Source: Candidatus Fermentibacterota bacterium (GTDB taxonomy: Bacteria; Fermentibacterota; Fermentibacteria; Fermentibacterales; Fermentibacteraceae). Taken from it: 42,162 nt of DNA. Location of the stretch: the NCBI GenBank assembly GCA_002748705.1, contig PDSZ01000052.1, positions 1-42,162 on the forward strand. The letters are read 5' to 3'. Below, one piece after another: positions 8,198-15,518 of the stretch. The stretch's first letter is position 1, and each line of letters starts with the position of its first letter. A program made the translations under genes and the position numbers. The notes beneath the pieces are model-generated. The model worked only from the letters and a program-made list of their open reading frames with translations. It did not search any database and was not told where the DNA came from.

Positions 8198-8803
8198 TTG
8201 CGAACATCCCTATTCATAATTATCTTTTTTACATTATTAATTTTCGGACATCCGCACATGTTCATAGACACTGAGATGGCTGTATTACTTTCAGGTTCAA
8301 CTCTTGCGGGGCTTGAGATAACTTGGTATTTTGATTCGATGTTCACTGCTGCCATCACAACAGACTTTGACTGTGACAGAAACGGCGTATTCTCTCCTGC
8401 TGAAACTGAACAGGTGTTTCAGAATGCATTCTCCAACCTTGAGAGTTCTGACTATTTTTGTTGATGTAAATGGAACCACTCTCTCCTTCAGGCATCAGGC
8501 ACCGAAGAATTCCAGGTGTATATGGAAAACGGAACCATGGTGTACAGATTCTTCTACCCCTTCAATGTAGAGGTGCATAACGGCACATTCAAAGTAGCCA
8601 TCTACGACAGTACATTTTATTGTGATATCCTTTACAGGGAAGGTAACCCGATAAGTATTTCAGGTTCAGATACAGCCACCTGCGAAATAGTTCAGAACAG
8701 CGATGTGGAAATCCCCTACTGAGGTGAGGTTTCAGTTGCCAGAGAAGGAGCGAGCTACTCCGGCACAGAATACCCCCAGCAGCTTGTGGTCTACCTGAAT
8801 TGA
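8198..8803 (+). pseudogene. DUF1007-like periplasmic protein of a nickel/cobalt transport pair, disrupted
   Basis: The gene starts at TTG 8198 after AGGAG (8188-8192). An N-terminal hydrophobic signal leads into HPHMFIDTEM, the start of DUF1007 proteins, which occur beside NicO/RcnA-type transporters. The frame is open to about 8460, shifts to another frame for about 40 bases (FVDVNGTTLSFR), returns to the first frame (QASGTEEFQVY), meets an in-frame TGA at 8720-8722, and then runs 26 more protein-like codons to a TGA at 8801-8803 that overlaps the next start. That is two compensating indels, one near a run of five T, and one nonsense codon. Real decay and sequence errors cannot be told apart here. 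Confidence 0.65.
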
Positions 8804-9602
8804 TAAGAATCATACTGCTGCTATTCTCGGCACTCTGTTTTGCCCGGAACAATCCGTTTCTTACCGGGCAGGGTGAGGCGAAGCTATCCCCTGTTCAACC
8901 GGACAACTCATTGTGGTACAGTTTGTCATCAAGAAGTACTAACCTCCAGCGGGAAATGCAAAATGCAATAGCAGGAGCAATGAACGGCAGCAGTCTTCAC
9001 ATACTTCTGGGAGCATCATTTCTCTTTGGTCTGCTCCATGCGCTGGGGCCCGGGCACAGAAAGGGAATCCTCATTACCTATTTTCTCGGCGAAGGGTACG
9101 CACCTGTTAAAGGAATGGCAGCAGTCCATGCCCTGAGTGCAGTACTCCTTGTGGGCGGTTTTTTCTTTCTTACCACAAGACCACTCTCCACTTCTGTGAA
9201 CACCACACACAACATCCTTATGATGATAACATGGGCGTTAATACTGGCAATCGGCATATGGATGCTTCTCTCTGGACTAAGACATTCCCAAAGTGGTAAG
9301 AGTAAGGGATTCAAAGCCCTTATAGCTTCAGGTGCAGTTCCATGCCCTGGCGCATCTGCAATAATGATTCTTGCTGTATTCCAAAAAGCTTATGTTGCAG
9401 GAATGATCTCTGTGCTGGCAATGTCGCAGGAATGGGTGTTCTTCTGGCAGTAACAGGGCTTATTGCTGTTTTATTCAGAAGTACCATGAAGAAAATACTC
9501 AAAGACCCCCACAAAGGAGAAAAACTGGAGAAGTTTCTTCACATACTCTCTGGAGGAGCCATGATGATCTTTGCTGCCTTTATGCTGGCAGGGGTCATCT
9601 GA
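8800..9602 (+). pseudogene. NicO/RcnA-family nickel/cobalt transporter, frameshifted
   Basis: The gene begins at TTG 8800, overlapping the stop of the preceding gene. After a signal-like segment the protein carries the family motif HALGPGHRKGILITYFLGEG (about residue 80) and GAVPCPGASAIMILAVF (about residue 180), which mark NicO/RcnA membrane metal transporters. Near base 9425 the frame breaks: the first frame ends at 9453, while a shifted frame continues with AGMGVLLAVTGLIAVLF and a last helix to 9602. Restoring one base gives a complete six-helix protein of about 267 residues. With the broken DUF1007 gene this is a two-gene cobalt or nickel module directly upstream of a B12 riboswitch. Confidence 0.8.
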
Positions 9603-9627
9603 ACACAGTCAAATTCTGCTATATTCG

Positions 9628-9784
9628 GGTGTCTCTCAGATAAGGGAATCCGGTGAAAATCCGGAACTGTCCCGCAGCGGTAAACGGGAACGAAAACCTT
9701 ACTACGACACTGAAGGGTAATCTTCGGGAAGTCAAGGTGATTAGGCAACAGCGCCCGTAAGTCCGAATACCTTCTGAGAGAACC
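9628..9784 (+). promoter_or_regulatory. Cobalamin (B12) riboswitch
   Basis: The conserved core is present: AAGGGAATCCGGTGAAAA, TCCGGAACTGTCCCGC and AGCGGTAAACGGG, then GACACTG, GGGAAGTCAAGG and GTAAGTCCGAATACC. Stem P1 is TCTCTCAG (9632-9639) with CTGAGAGA (9774-9781), extended by GGT and ACC. Downstream is a small hairpin AAAGGA/TCCTTT (9787-9801) and a CGGG/CCCG hairpin just before the AAGGGG ribosome binding site of the beta-helix gene. The likely expression platform is therefore translational, or mixed; this is inference. B12 binding normally turns such genes off. Confidence 0.95.
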
Positions 9785-9852
9785 GTAAAGGATATTCCTT
9801 TCGGATTCTTCATTAATCGGGCGGGTAACCCGAATACTGAAAGGGGTGCAAA

Positions 9853-11256
9853 ATGCGCCTTGTCATCCTGCTGCTCTCTGCAGCAGCACTGAACTATGCG
9901 GCGATAATTACAGTTCCGGAAGACTACTCACAAATACAGTCTGCAATTGATGCTGCAGCAGCTGGAGATACTGTACTGGTATCACCGGGAACCTACAACG
10001 AAAACATCAATTTCTCAGGAAAATCTGTAGTTGTTGCCAGTACAGACGGTCCGGAAACAACCATAATTGATGCACAAGGTTCAGGAAGTGTAGTCCGGTT
10101 CACATCCTCTGAAACAAGAGATGCTGTTCTTAACGGATTTACACTTCAGAACGGAACCGGAACATTAATCTCACCTTACTACTACGGCGGAGGTATCAAC
10201 TGTACCGGTTCATCTCCCACCATTACCAACAACATCATCAGGCAGAACACTGGATTCCACGGAGGCGGAATACTCTGCTACCTTGGCGGCAACCCTCTTA
10301 TAGAATTCAACATCGTTGAAAACAACACAGCTGAACACTTCGGCGCCGGAATCTATATTTCCAGCTCATCTGCAGAGATAAGAGCAAATGTTATCAGGAA
10401 CAATTCCTGCAGCACAGGTGCAGGAATCACATCTGCATACAACTCCCCCTGCACAGCAGAAAACAACCTTTTGTACGGTAATGAAGCAGGCAAAGGCGGT
10501 GCTATCGCCGGCATTATCGGTGGTACCATAACTGCAGACAACTGCACAGTTGCTAACAACACCGGTACAACATCATCAGGAGGACTATACGGTTACAACT
10601 CCAATATCACAGTTACAAACTCCATCTTCTGGGGCAACACCGCACCGGCAGGGGCACAGTGTAACCTGTACAACGGCACAGGCACTTTCACCTGGTCTGA
10701 CTTTCAGGGCGGTGAAACTGCAGTGCTTTTGGAAGGCTCTGCAACACTTTCCTGGGGAGACGGAATGATTGATGAAGATCCCCTCTTCGAAAATGGAGGC
10801 CTCAGCGCCTATCATCTGGGCACAGGTTCACCGTGCATAGATGGCGGCAACCCGTCAGCTTCCTGCAATGACACAGAGGCCCCGGCGAACCCTGGCAATC
10901 CCCTCTGGCCTGCTCTGGGAACACTAATCTGTGATATGGGTGTATACGGGGGCAACATATTTGGCGGATGGGTCGAAGTGGCAGACTTCACAGAAGAAGT
11001 TTCTGAACATGTTGTAGCCGTTGATGCAATTGAAAATCCTGTTGAGGGTTTTGCTTATCTGAACTGCAGTTTTCCGGAAAACTCCCAGGCATCGCTAAAA
11101 CTGTACAATGCTTCCGGAAGACTGGTTGGATCTGAACCGGTTTACGCCCCTGGCACTGTCATACTCAGCACATCAGAACTGCCGTCAGGAATTCACTTTG
11201 TAAAACTGGAAACTACTGCGGGATTTTCAACAGCCAGACTTATGGTTCTGAACTGA
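9853..11256 (+). CDS. Secreted right-handed beta-helix protein with C-terminal sorting domain, under the B12 riboswitch
   Basis: A 467-residue secreted protein. The ATG follows AAGGGG by about eight bases. Residues 1-17 form a signal peptide. The next part (VPEDYSQIQSAIDAAAAGD, then VLVSPGTYNENI) is the usual N-terminal cap of pectate-lyase-like right-handed beta-helix proteins; parallel-helix coils rich in N-N-x-I and GGGI follow to about residue 340. Residues about 390-467 form a Por/T9SS-like C-terminal domain (LKLYNASGRLV, GIHFVKLET, ARLMVLN). No catalytic set for a polysaccharide lyase was recognised. It is the first gene after the cobalamin riboswitch, so a surface role in cobalamin capture is suggested by context only; surface glycan binding is the alternative. 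Confidence 0.8.
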   Translation: MRLVILLLSAAALNYAAIITVPEDYSQIQSAIDAAAAGDTVLVSPGTYNENINFSGKSVVVASTDGPETTIIDAQGSGSVVRFTSSETRDAVLNGFTLQNGTGTLISPYYYGGGINCTGSSPTITNNIIRQNTGFHGGGILCYLGGNPLIEFNIVENNTAEHFGAGIYISSSSAEIRANVIRNNSCSTGAGITSAYNSPCTAENNLLYGNEAGKGGAIAGIIGGTITADNCTVANNTGTTSSGGLYGYNSNITVTNSIFWGNTAPAGAQCNLYNGTGTFTWSDFQGGETAVLLEGSATLSWGDGMIDEDPLFENGGLSAYHLGTGSPCIDGGNPSASCNDTEAPANPGNPLWPALGTLICDMGVYGGNIFGGWVEVADFTEEVSEHVVAVDAIENPVEGFAYLNCSFPENSQASLKLYNASGRLVGSEPVYAPGTVILSTSELPSGIHFVKLETTAGFSTARLMVLN

Positions 11257-11266
11257 AAGGCTTGAA

Positions 11267-12463
11267 ATGATAAAAACAGCACTGATTACAATGCTTATGC
11301 TGTATGCTCCTAAACTGCTGGTTCTCTCCACAACCAACAATGTTACCTGTATTGATACTGAAACAGGCACTGTAACACCTGATGTGGTAACACCAGGGCA
11401 GTGGCCCAACGATATTCTATGGTTTCAGGAACACTTTTATGTGGTCAATTCAGGCAGTGATGACTGCACCCTTCAGAAGATAGACCCTGAAACCTGGCAG
11501 GTGGAAATACTTGGAATCGGTTCCGGCTATAACTGCTGGGCTGTGGAGCATGTCAAGGGGGATACGCTGGCAGTCTCATCTGCAGTAAATAACTCCATTA
11601 TTCTGGTAAACGCTTCCACTATGACAATCATTGGAGAAATAACAGGAGTCGGCCCCAACCCTGAATGGTTTGCAGTGGTTGGTGACAGTATATACGCAGC
11701 CTGCGGCGGATGGATGTCCAGTGACAAGGTGGTAGTGGCCGACCTGAACACGATGCTGCCGGTGGACACTATTACAACCTTTACCAACACACAGGGCTGC
11801 ACATGGGACGGTGTAGATCAGGTATATGCAATTTGCACAGGTTCCTACACTGCAAATGATGGAGAAATCCATGTTATCGAAACTGCTACAGGAACAGTAT
11901 CAAATGTGATACAAACCGGATTCGCTCCTGCCTTTGGCGTAATGCGGGGAGATCTGCTTTATGTAGGAGATGTCTACGGGCAGGGAGTTATCAGCATCAA
12001 CACAGTTACTGCAACCCTGGAAGAAGCTTCCCAGTATCCTGGAGGTTCAGGGCTCTCTGTTGATGAAAACAACATCCTCTGGGTGGCGAACTACCATGAT
12101 GGAACAGTAAAAGGATACGACGAGAATCACGCTGAGGTTGCAGGCTATTCAGGAATATCCAGCTGCATGGCTCTTGAAGCATCCAGATCAGCAGGAAGCT
12201 CAGTTGAAGGTGACTGCTTCATTCCTGTAAATCCCCATGCAGGAATCTCAGCTTTCCCATCACCTGCTTCCTCTGTGGTTCAGGTTGCACTTCCTCCGGC
12301 CAACAGCAGCACTCCGGCTCTTTACAGCCTTTCAGGACGAAGAATATGTGCAGCTGCAGGCAGTTCAGGAGACTTATGGACATTTGATGTCTCCACAATT
12401 CCACAAGGTATATACCTGATAAGAGCAGGTAAAGCTTCCTGCAGAATCTCAGTGGTTCGCTGA
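11267..12463 (+). CDS. Secreted YncE/BtuG-like beta-propeller with C-terminal sorting domain
   Basis: A 398-residue protein starting ten bases after the beta-helix gene, so cotranscribed. A short signal peptide is followed by repeats of about 45 residues typical of YncE-like seven-bladed propellers: VTCIDTETGTV, QKIDPETWQVE, ILVNASTMTIIGEI, VVVADLNTMLPVDTI, IHVIETATGTVSNVI, ISINTVTATLEEA. Residues about 320-398 are a sorting domain (ISAFPSPASSVVQVALPP, LYSLSGRRIC, GIYLIRAG). In Bacteroides the surface propeller BtuG of this general fold binds cobalamin beside BtuB. Being under a B12 riboswitch makes a BtuG-like role plausible, but this protein is not a lipoprotein. Function is inference. Confidence 0.75.
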   Translation: MIKTALITMLMLYAPKLLVLSTTNNVTCIDTETGTVTPDVVTPGQWPNDILWFQEHFYVVNSGSDDCTLQKIDPETWQVEILGIGSGYNCWAVEHVKGDTLAVSSAVNNSIILVNASTMTIIGEITGVGPNPEWFAVVGDSIYAACGGWMSSDKVVVADLNTMLPVDTITTFTNTQGCTWDGVDQVYAICTGSYTANDGEIHVIETATGTVSNVIQTGFAPAFGVMRGDLLYVGDVYGQGVISINTVTATLEEASQYPGGSGLSVDENNILWVANYHDGTVKGYDENHAEVAGYSGISSCMALEASRSAGSSVEGDCFIPVNPHAGISAFPSPASSVVQVALPPANSSTPALYSLSGRRICAAAGSSGDLWTFDVSTIPQGIYLIRAGKASCRISVVR

Positions 12464-12473
12464 AACAGTAAAC

Positions 12474-12509
12474 TTCCAGAGGCGCACATTAACCTGTGCG
12501 CCTCTGGAA
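12474..12509 (+). terminator. Strong hairpin closing the riboswitch operon
   Basis: A perfect 15-base stem (TTCCAGAGGCGCACA and its complement) with a six-base loop TTAACC starts 11 bases after the propeller stop. No T-run follows. It separates the beta-helix/propeller pair from the TonB receptor remnant further on. Confidence 0.7.
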
Positions 12510-12628
12510 TACTTCAGTCCCGATAACTGTCTTATGAACCATGAATAATGAAATCAGCCTCCCCATGAAACTTTCACCGTCCATGCATTCCCGAGTAACT
12601 TAAAGTTACCTGCAAGATTACAGAAAGC

Positions 12629-12715
12629 TTATCCCCAGAAGAAAGCTGCCAGAAGAAAAAGAATCATACCTGCTCCCAGTCTGGACAGAAGCAAAATGAA
12701 AAATATAAGCGACAT
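12629..12715 (-). CDS. Candidate 28-residue hydrophobic membrane peptide
   Basis: An ATG at 12715-12713 lies five bases after a near-perfect GAGGAGG. The 28 codons read MSLIFFILLLSRLG, then AGMILFLLAAFFWG, and stop with TAA. The product would be a single transmembrane helix with one Arg in the middle. A perfect TTGACA lies upstream on the same strand (about 12773-12778), although no good -10 element sits at the right distance. A 15-base palindrome at 12595-12609 lies downstream. I do not recognise the peptide. It resembles small membrane peptides such as CcoS or type I toxins only in size and hydrophobicity. Support is the ribosome binding site and composition only. Confidence 0.35.
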   Translation of the reverse strand: MSLIFFILLLSRLGAGMILFLLAAFFWG

Positions 12716-12770
12716 TACAGCCTCCTCTCTTATGTGCATTCTCATTACTCAATACTGCCATTTAAGGTAA

Positions 12771-13058
12771 CCTGCTGTCAAGTATTCGGTTCACTTACCG
12801 GTAATGGCAATCAGGATTCAGGAACAGACCATTGCTTCTCAAGATCCTCAACATCATATTGATTACAAGAAAATTGATAAGTGTGGAAATTGCGCTTTTT
12901 TACGAATCTGCCTTGGTGGCTGCAGGGGCGTTGCATATATGGAATCTGGGTCCTTAATGTCTAGACTAAACTCTTTTGCTTGTGCCCTCAGGAAAAGACG
13001 TATAAATACTATTATATATCGTCATACCTGTAAAGCATTGAAAAACAAATCCATATAG
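12771..13058 (+). pseudogene. Radical SAM/SPASM peptide maturase, C-terminal remnant
   Basis: The frame opens at 12771 and the first ATG (12804) gives 84 residues. Cysteines 27, 30, 36, 40 and 60 form exactly CX2CX5CX3C-gap-C, the second half of the SPASM domain, with CLGGCRGVA typical of peptide-modifying enzymes. The radical SAM core (CX3CX2C) and the first SPASM half are missing, so only the last fifth of a protein of about 400 residues is here. The DNA is AT-rich, unlike the neighbours. With the propeller and exporter that follow, this looks like the tail of a ribosomal-peptide (RiPP) locus. The left break lies somewhere between about 12510 and 12800. Confidence 0.75.
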
Positions 13059-13066
13059 GAGTAATT

Positions 13067-13144
13067 ATGAATAAAGTTCTATATTTATGTATATATTTGT
13101 TATATATGTACATTATTAGGGTCGTTCGTTCTTATTATGATTGA
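13067..13144 (+). CDS. Candidate 25-residue peptide ORF coupled to the propeller gene
   Basis: ATG 13067 sits five bases after AGGAG (13057-13061). The 25 codons begin MNKVLYLCIYLLYMYII and end in TGA at 13142-13144. The next gene's ATG (13137) lies inside its last codons and has no ribosome binding site of its own, so translational coupling is likely. Bases 13076-13093 repeat exactly at 14342-14359 in the exporter gene, in the same frame (VLYLCI). It could be a leader ORF, a degenerate membrane segment or, less likely, a precursor peptide; it lacks the usual leader and core of RiPP precursors. Confidence 0.35.
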   Translation: MNKVLYLCIYLLYMYIIRVVRSYYD

Positions 13145-14273
13145 TAAGAATATGCTGCATATTTTTAGTATATTGCTTTCGGCTTTATTGATATTTTTAT
13201 TATTCTATTATAATATTTTAATGCCATCTGCTAATGTTTCGAACAACTGTGTGTGGCAGGATACTCTTCAAAAATGGGAACATTTTATGGAATCATCTTC
13301 TGATGGTTTATGGGAAGACTCATCTCAATACAATTTAAATATCACGAGACTTCATCATTTTGGCGGTGAAGATGATCCTAATCCGCAGTTTTATTATCCT
13401 GTATTCGTCAAGGTAGAAGGTGATACTATTTTTGTTACTGATGCTGCTCTTCAATCCCTTATTTGTATTGACTCTACAGGTTCTGTTTTATGGACATTTG
13501 GTGAAGCAGGGGAAGGACCAGGTCATTTTGCTGGTATTGGACAGGTTGATGTGTGTGGAGATTATATTGCTGTCGTTAACAATGGATTATCAGCAATAGA
13601 GCTTTTACATAGAGATGGAACATATGTGCGCAGATTATCAATCGATAGGCCACAAGATGTATCTTTTGTTGACTCTACACATATATTAGTATTTTCCAAG
13701 ATTCATGATGGAGGTGATGTTCATTGTCTTGATATTAACACTGATAGCATACTATTTAGTTTTGGTTGCGAAGAGTGGGAGCAATGGCCTAATAGTGGCA
13801 GTGTTTACGAAATATATGGCCTTTACCTTGAACCTGCTACAGTAGTGTACCTATCTCATTTTGAGATGAAAATGTTTTTTGCAGATTTTGAAAATAGCCA
13901 TTGTTTTTCAACTGAAATTCGTGAATTGCCTTTTAGCATTACTGAGCATGGACATTCATATGATGAAGATTCTAATATGCGGTTTGATATTGCATATCCA
14001 TTATATAGATCCATGTCGATTGGTCCTCATGGTGAAATAAATACTATATTTACTAATCTTATGAGTAATGGTGAAATGTATGGACCTGGCAATAATAGTG
14101 ATTATCCACCTGTAACAGTTATAGATAGATTTGATGTAAATGGCAATTATTTGGATTCATACTGTTTGCCAGATTCGTCAATTTGCATAATTGACTATAA
14201 TGGCAATGGATATATGGTAGGAATACAAGCTCATACTGGTACTATATTTGGATACAGTATAGATACATTGTAG
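13137..14273 (+). CDS. Six-bladed beta-propeller-like protein with N-terminal membrane anchor
   Basis: A 378-residue protein in AT-rich DNA. Residues about 7-28 (MLHIFSILLSALLIFLLFYY) form a signal anchor or uncleaved signal; no lipobox Cys follows. The rest has repeats of the 6-bladed propeller type (PVFVKVEGDTIFVTDAALQ, GSVLWTFGEAGEGPGHF, IGQVDVCGDYIAVVNNGL, LHRDGTYVRRLSI, MSIGPHGEINTIF), as in Bacteroidota propellers found beside peptide-maturation genes. It lies between a SPASM remnant and an ABC exporter start with short gaps, so it was probably part of the same operon. Codon use (TTA, TTG, ATA, AGA) differs sharply from flanking genes, which points to transfer. The enclosing role is unknown. 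Confidence 0.65.
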   Translation: MIDKNMLHIFSILLSALLIFLLFYYNILMPSANVSNNCVWQDTLQKWEHFMESSSDGLWEDSSQYNLNITRLHHFGGEDDPNPQFYYPVFVKVEGDTIFVTDAALQSLICIDSTGSVLWTFGEAGEGPGHFAGIGQVDVCGDYIAVVNNGLSAIELLHRDGTYVRRLSIDRPQDVSFVDSTHILVFSKIHDGGDVHCLDINTDSILFSFGCEEWEQWPNSGSVYEIYGLYLEPATVVYLSHFEMKMFFADFENSHCFSTEIRELPFSITEHGHSYDEDSNMRFDIAYPLYRSMSIGPHGEINTIFTNLMSNGEMYGPGNNSDYPPVTVIDRFDVNGNYLDSYCLPDSSICIIDYNGNGYMVGIQAHTGTIFGYSIDTL

Positions 14274-14284
14274 GTTGCAATATT

Positions 14285-14581
14285 ATGCTTAATATTTATA
14301 AAATTCTCAATGTTTCACTCAATAAGAGTTCTAGGCGCGTTGTTCTATATTTATGTATAACTATAGTGCTTACGCTTGCATCTGTTTCAATTCCTATGAT
14401 AACAAAGAATCTTGTTAACAATGGGATAGTTAATGGGTCAGAAGCTACAATTGTTTGGTCTGCTGTTTTCCTTGCATCAATAGGTATTCTTAATCAATTT
14501 CTTATCTTATTCTCTAAATCTCTAGAAATATCAAGGTTTCACATTCTGTTTCTTTGTGTATTCAGAAATAATTTCGTCTGA
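14285..14581 (+). pseudogene. ABC exporter, N-terminal membrane fragment
   Basis: The 98-codon frame starts eleven bases after the propeller stop. It reads NVSLNKSSRRVVLYLCITIV, a first transmembrane helix, then ASVSIPMITKNLVNNGIVNG, a pattern typical of the start of type I ABC exporters (permease plus ATPase in one chain, about 550-600 residues), and a second helix. After about residue 85 the sequence stops looking like an exporter and ends at 14581, shortly before the IS200-type element. The ATPase domain is absent from the window, so the gene was cut by the element or by recombination through it. The 14582-14640 stretch holds nothing recognisable. Confidence 0.65.
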
Positions 14582-14639
14582 CAGTGAAATTTCAGCTGAA
14601 TGTTCTGAAGTTAAAATCATTATATTTTGTGAAAATCAG

Positions 14640-15177
14640 TTAGTGTCTCTTCCGGGGATGGTGGAAACCCCTCGCCTTCAGGCGAAGCACATATTACATT
14701 TTCACAATGAGAAACTATAGACTCGGTTCCCATACGAAGTTTGACCTCAAGGTCCACCTTGTCTGGATTCCGAAGTATCGAAAGAAAGTTCTGGTTGGCG
14801 AGGTTGCACTTCGAGTGCGTGATCTCATCCGTCAGATAGCAATGGAACATGAGATACAGGTCATATCAGGCAAGGTAGCCATTGACCATATCCACATACT
14901 GATTTCCTATAGACCGAATCATGATATCAGCAAGATAGTACAGTGGCTTAAGGGGATAAGCTCCAGAGTCTTGCTACAGGAGTTTCCTCATTTACGAAAG
15001 AAGTTCTGGGGCCGACACTTCTGGGCGCGTGGCTACCTTGCCGTAAGTACTGGCAACATCACCGACGAACTGATAAAGGCTTATATTGATGAACAGGAAG
15101 GTGAGCCCGTACAGGATGATAGTCGATTTCAAATCGACGGTTCATGAACCCCTCGACTTGTAGTCGAGGGTCGTTCA
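14640..15177 (+). mobile_element. IS200/IS605-type insertion sequence
   Basis: A single-gene element with a Y1 transposase flanked by hairpins. The left hairpin is CTCGCCTTCAGGCGAAG (14671-14687). On the right are GTCGATTT/AAATCGAC (15122-15138) and CCTCGACT/AGTCGAGG (15151-15169). Both ends carry ACCCCTCG before the outer hairpin. There are no terminal inverted repeats or target duplications, as expected for the family. Exact ends are uncertain by about 30 bases. No tnpB is present. The sequences on the two sides belong to different genes (ABC exporter left, TonB receptor right). Confidence 0.8.
14707..15147 (+). CDS. tnpA: IS200-family transposase TnpA
   Basis: A 146-residue HUH-type Y1 transposase, which moves single-stranded IS DNA by recognising end hairpins. 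The HUH pair is H61-I62-H63 and the catalytic tyrosine is Y126 in AYIDEQ, with Q130 as the helper residue. The start VHLVWIPKYRKKVL and the segment GISSRVLLQEFPHLRKKFWG are typical. The gene is complete and may be active. The last residues run into the right-end hairpin, so the natural end might be slightly different. The ATG lies inside the short space after the left hairpin. Confidence 0.92.
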   Translation: MRNYRLGSHTKFDLKVHLVWIPKYRKKVLVGEVALRVRDLIRQIAMEHEIQVISGKVAIDHIHILISYRPNHDISKIVQWLKGISSRVLLQEFPHLRKKFWGRHFWARGYLAVSTGNITDELIKAYIDEQEGEPVQDDSRFQIDGS

Positions 15178-15518
15178 GTTATCATCCACTTGAGAATACA
15201 GGAATAGGTCTGAGCTGGTCATGGGGCAGCGGATTTCCCTACAGCCCCCACACTGAAGGAGAAGTACCGGAGATAAATACAGAGAGACAGCCCTTTACAA
15301 TGTCAACTGACCTGACCCTTTCCCGTGTTTTTCCCCTTGGCCAGGCAAATGTCCTGCTGAATCTCACTGTATTCAATCTCTTTAACAGAAGAAACATCGA
15401 ATCTGTTTTTGATCCTCTTCTCTATGAGCAGACAGGCAGAGCTGGAGGGCAGATGGGAAATCCGTCTGCCTATTCTTCCGCAAGACACGCTTTTCTAAGC
15501 GCAGGGGTGGAGTGGTAA
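15178..15518 (+). pseudogene. TonB-dependent receptor, C-terminal fragment
   Basis: From the IS right end the frame reads YHPLENTGIGLSWSWGSGFP, MSTDLTLSRVF, NVLLNLTVFNLFNRRNIESV and ends HAFLSAGVEW. The NLFNRRNIESVFDP pattern and the final aromatic residue are hallmarks of the last strands of TonB-dependent outer-membrane receptors (usually 600-900 residues). The plug and most of the barrel are missing and are not elsewhere in the window. The stop overlaps the next gene's ATG (TAATG), so the receptor and the propeller lipoprotein were an operon, like btuB-btuG. Any in-frame ATG lies inside the IS, so the fragment is not a functional gene. Confidence 0.85.

Noticed and set aside
15144..15177. 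ATG at 15144 as start of the TonB fragment
   Set aside because: It lies in the IS right end, and its first ten codons come from the hairpin; the fragment has no plug or signal peptide.
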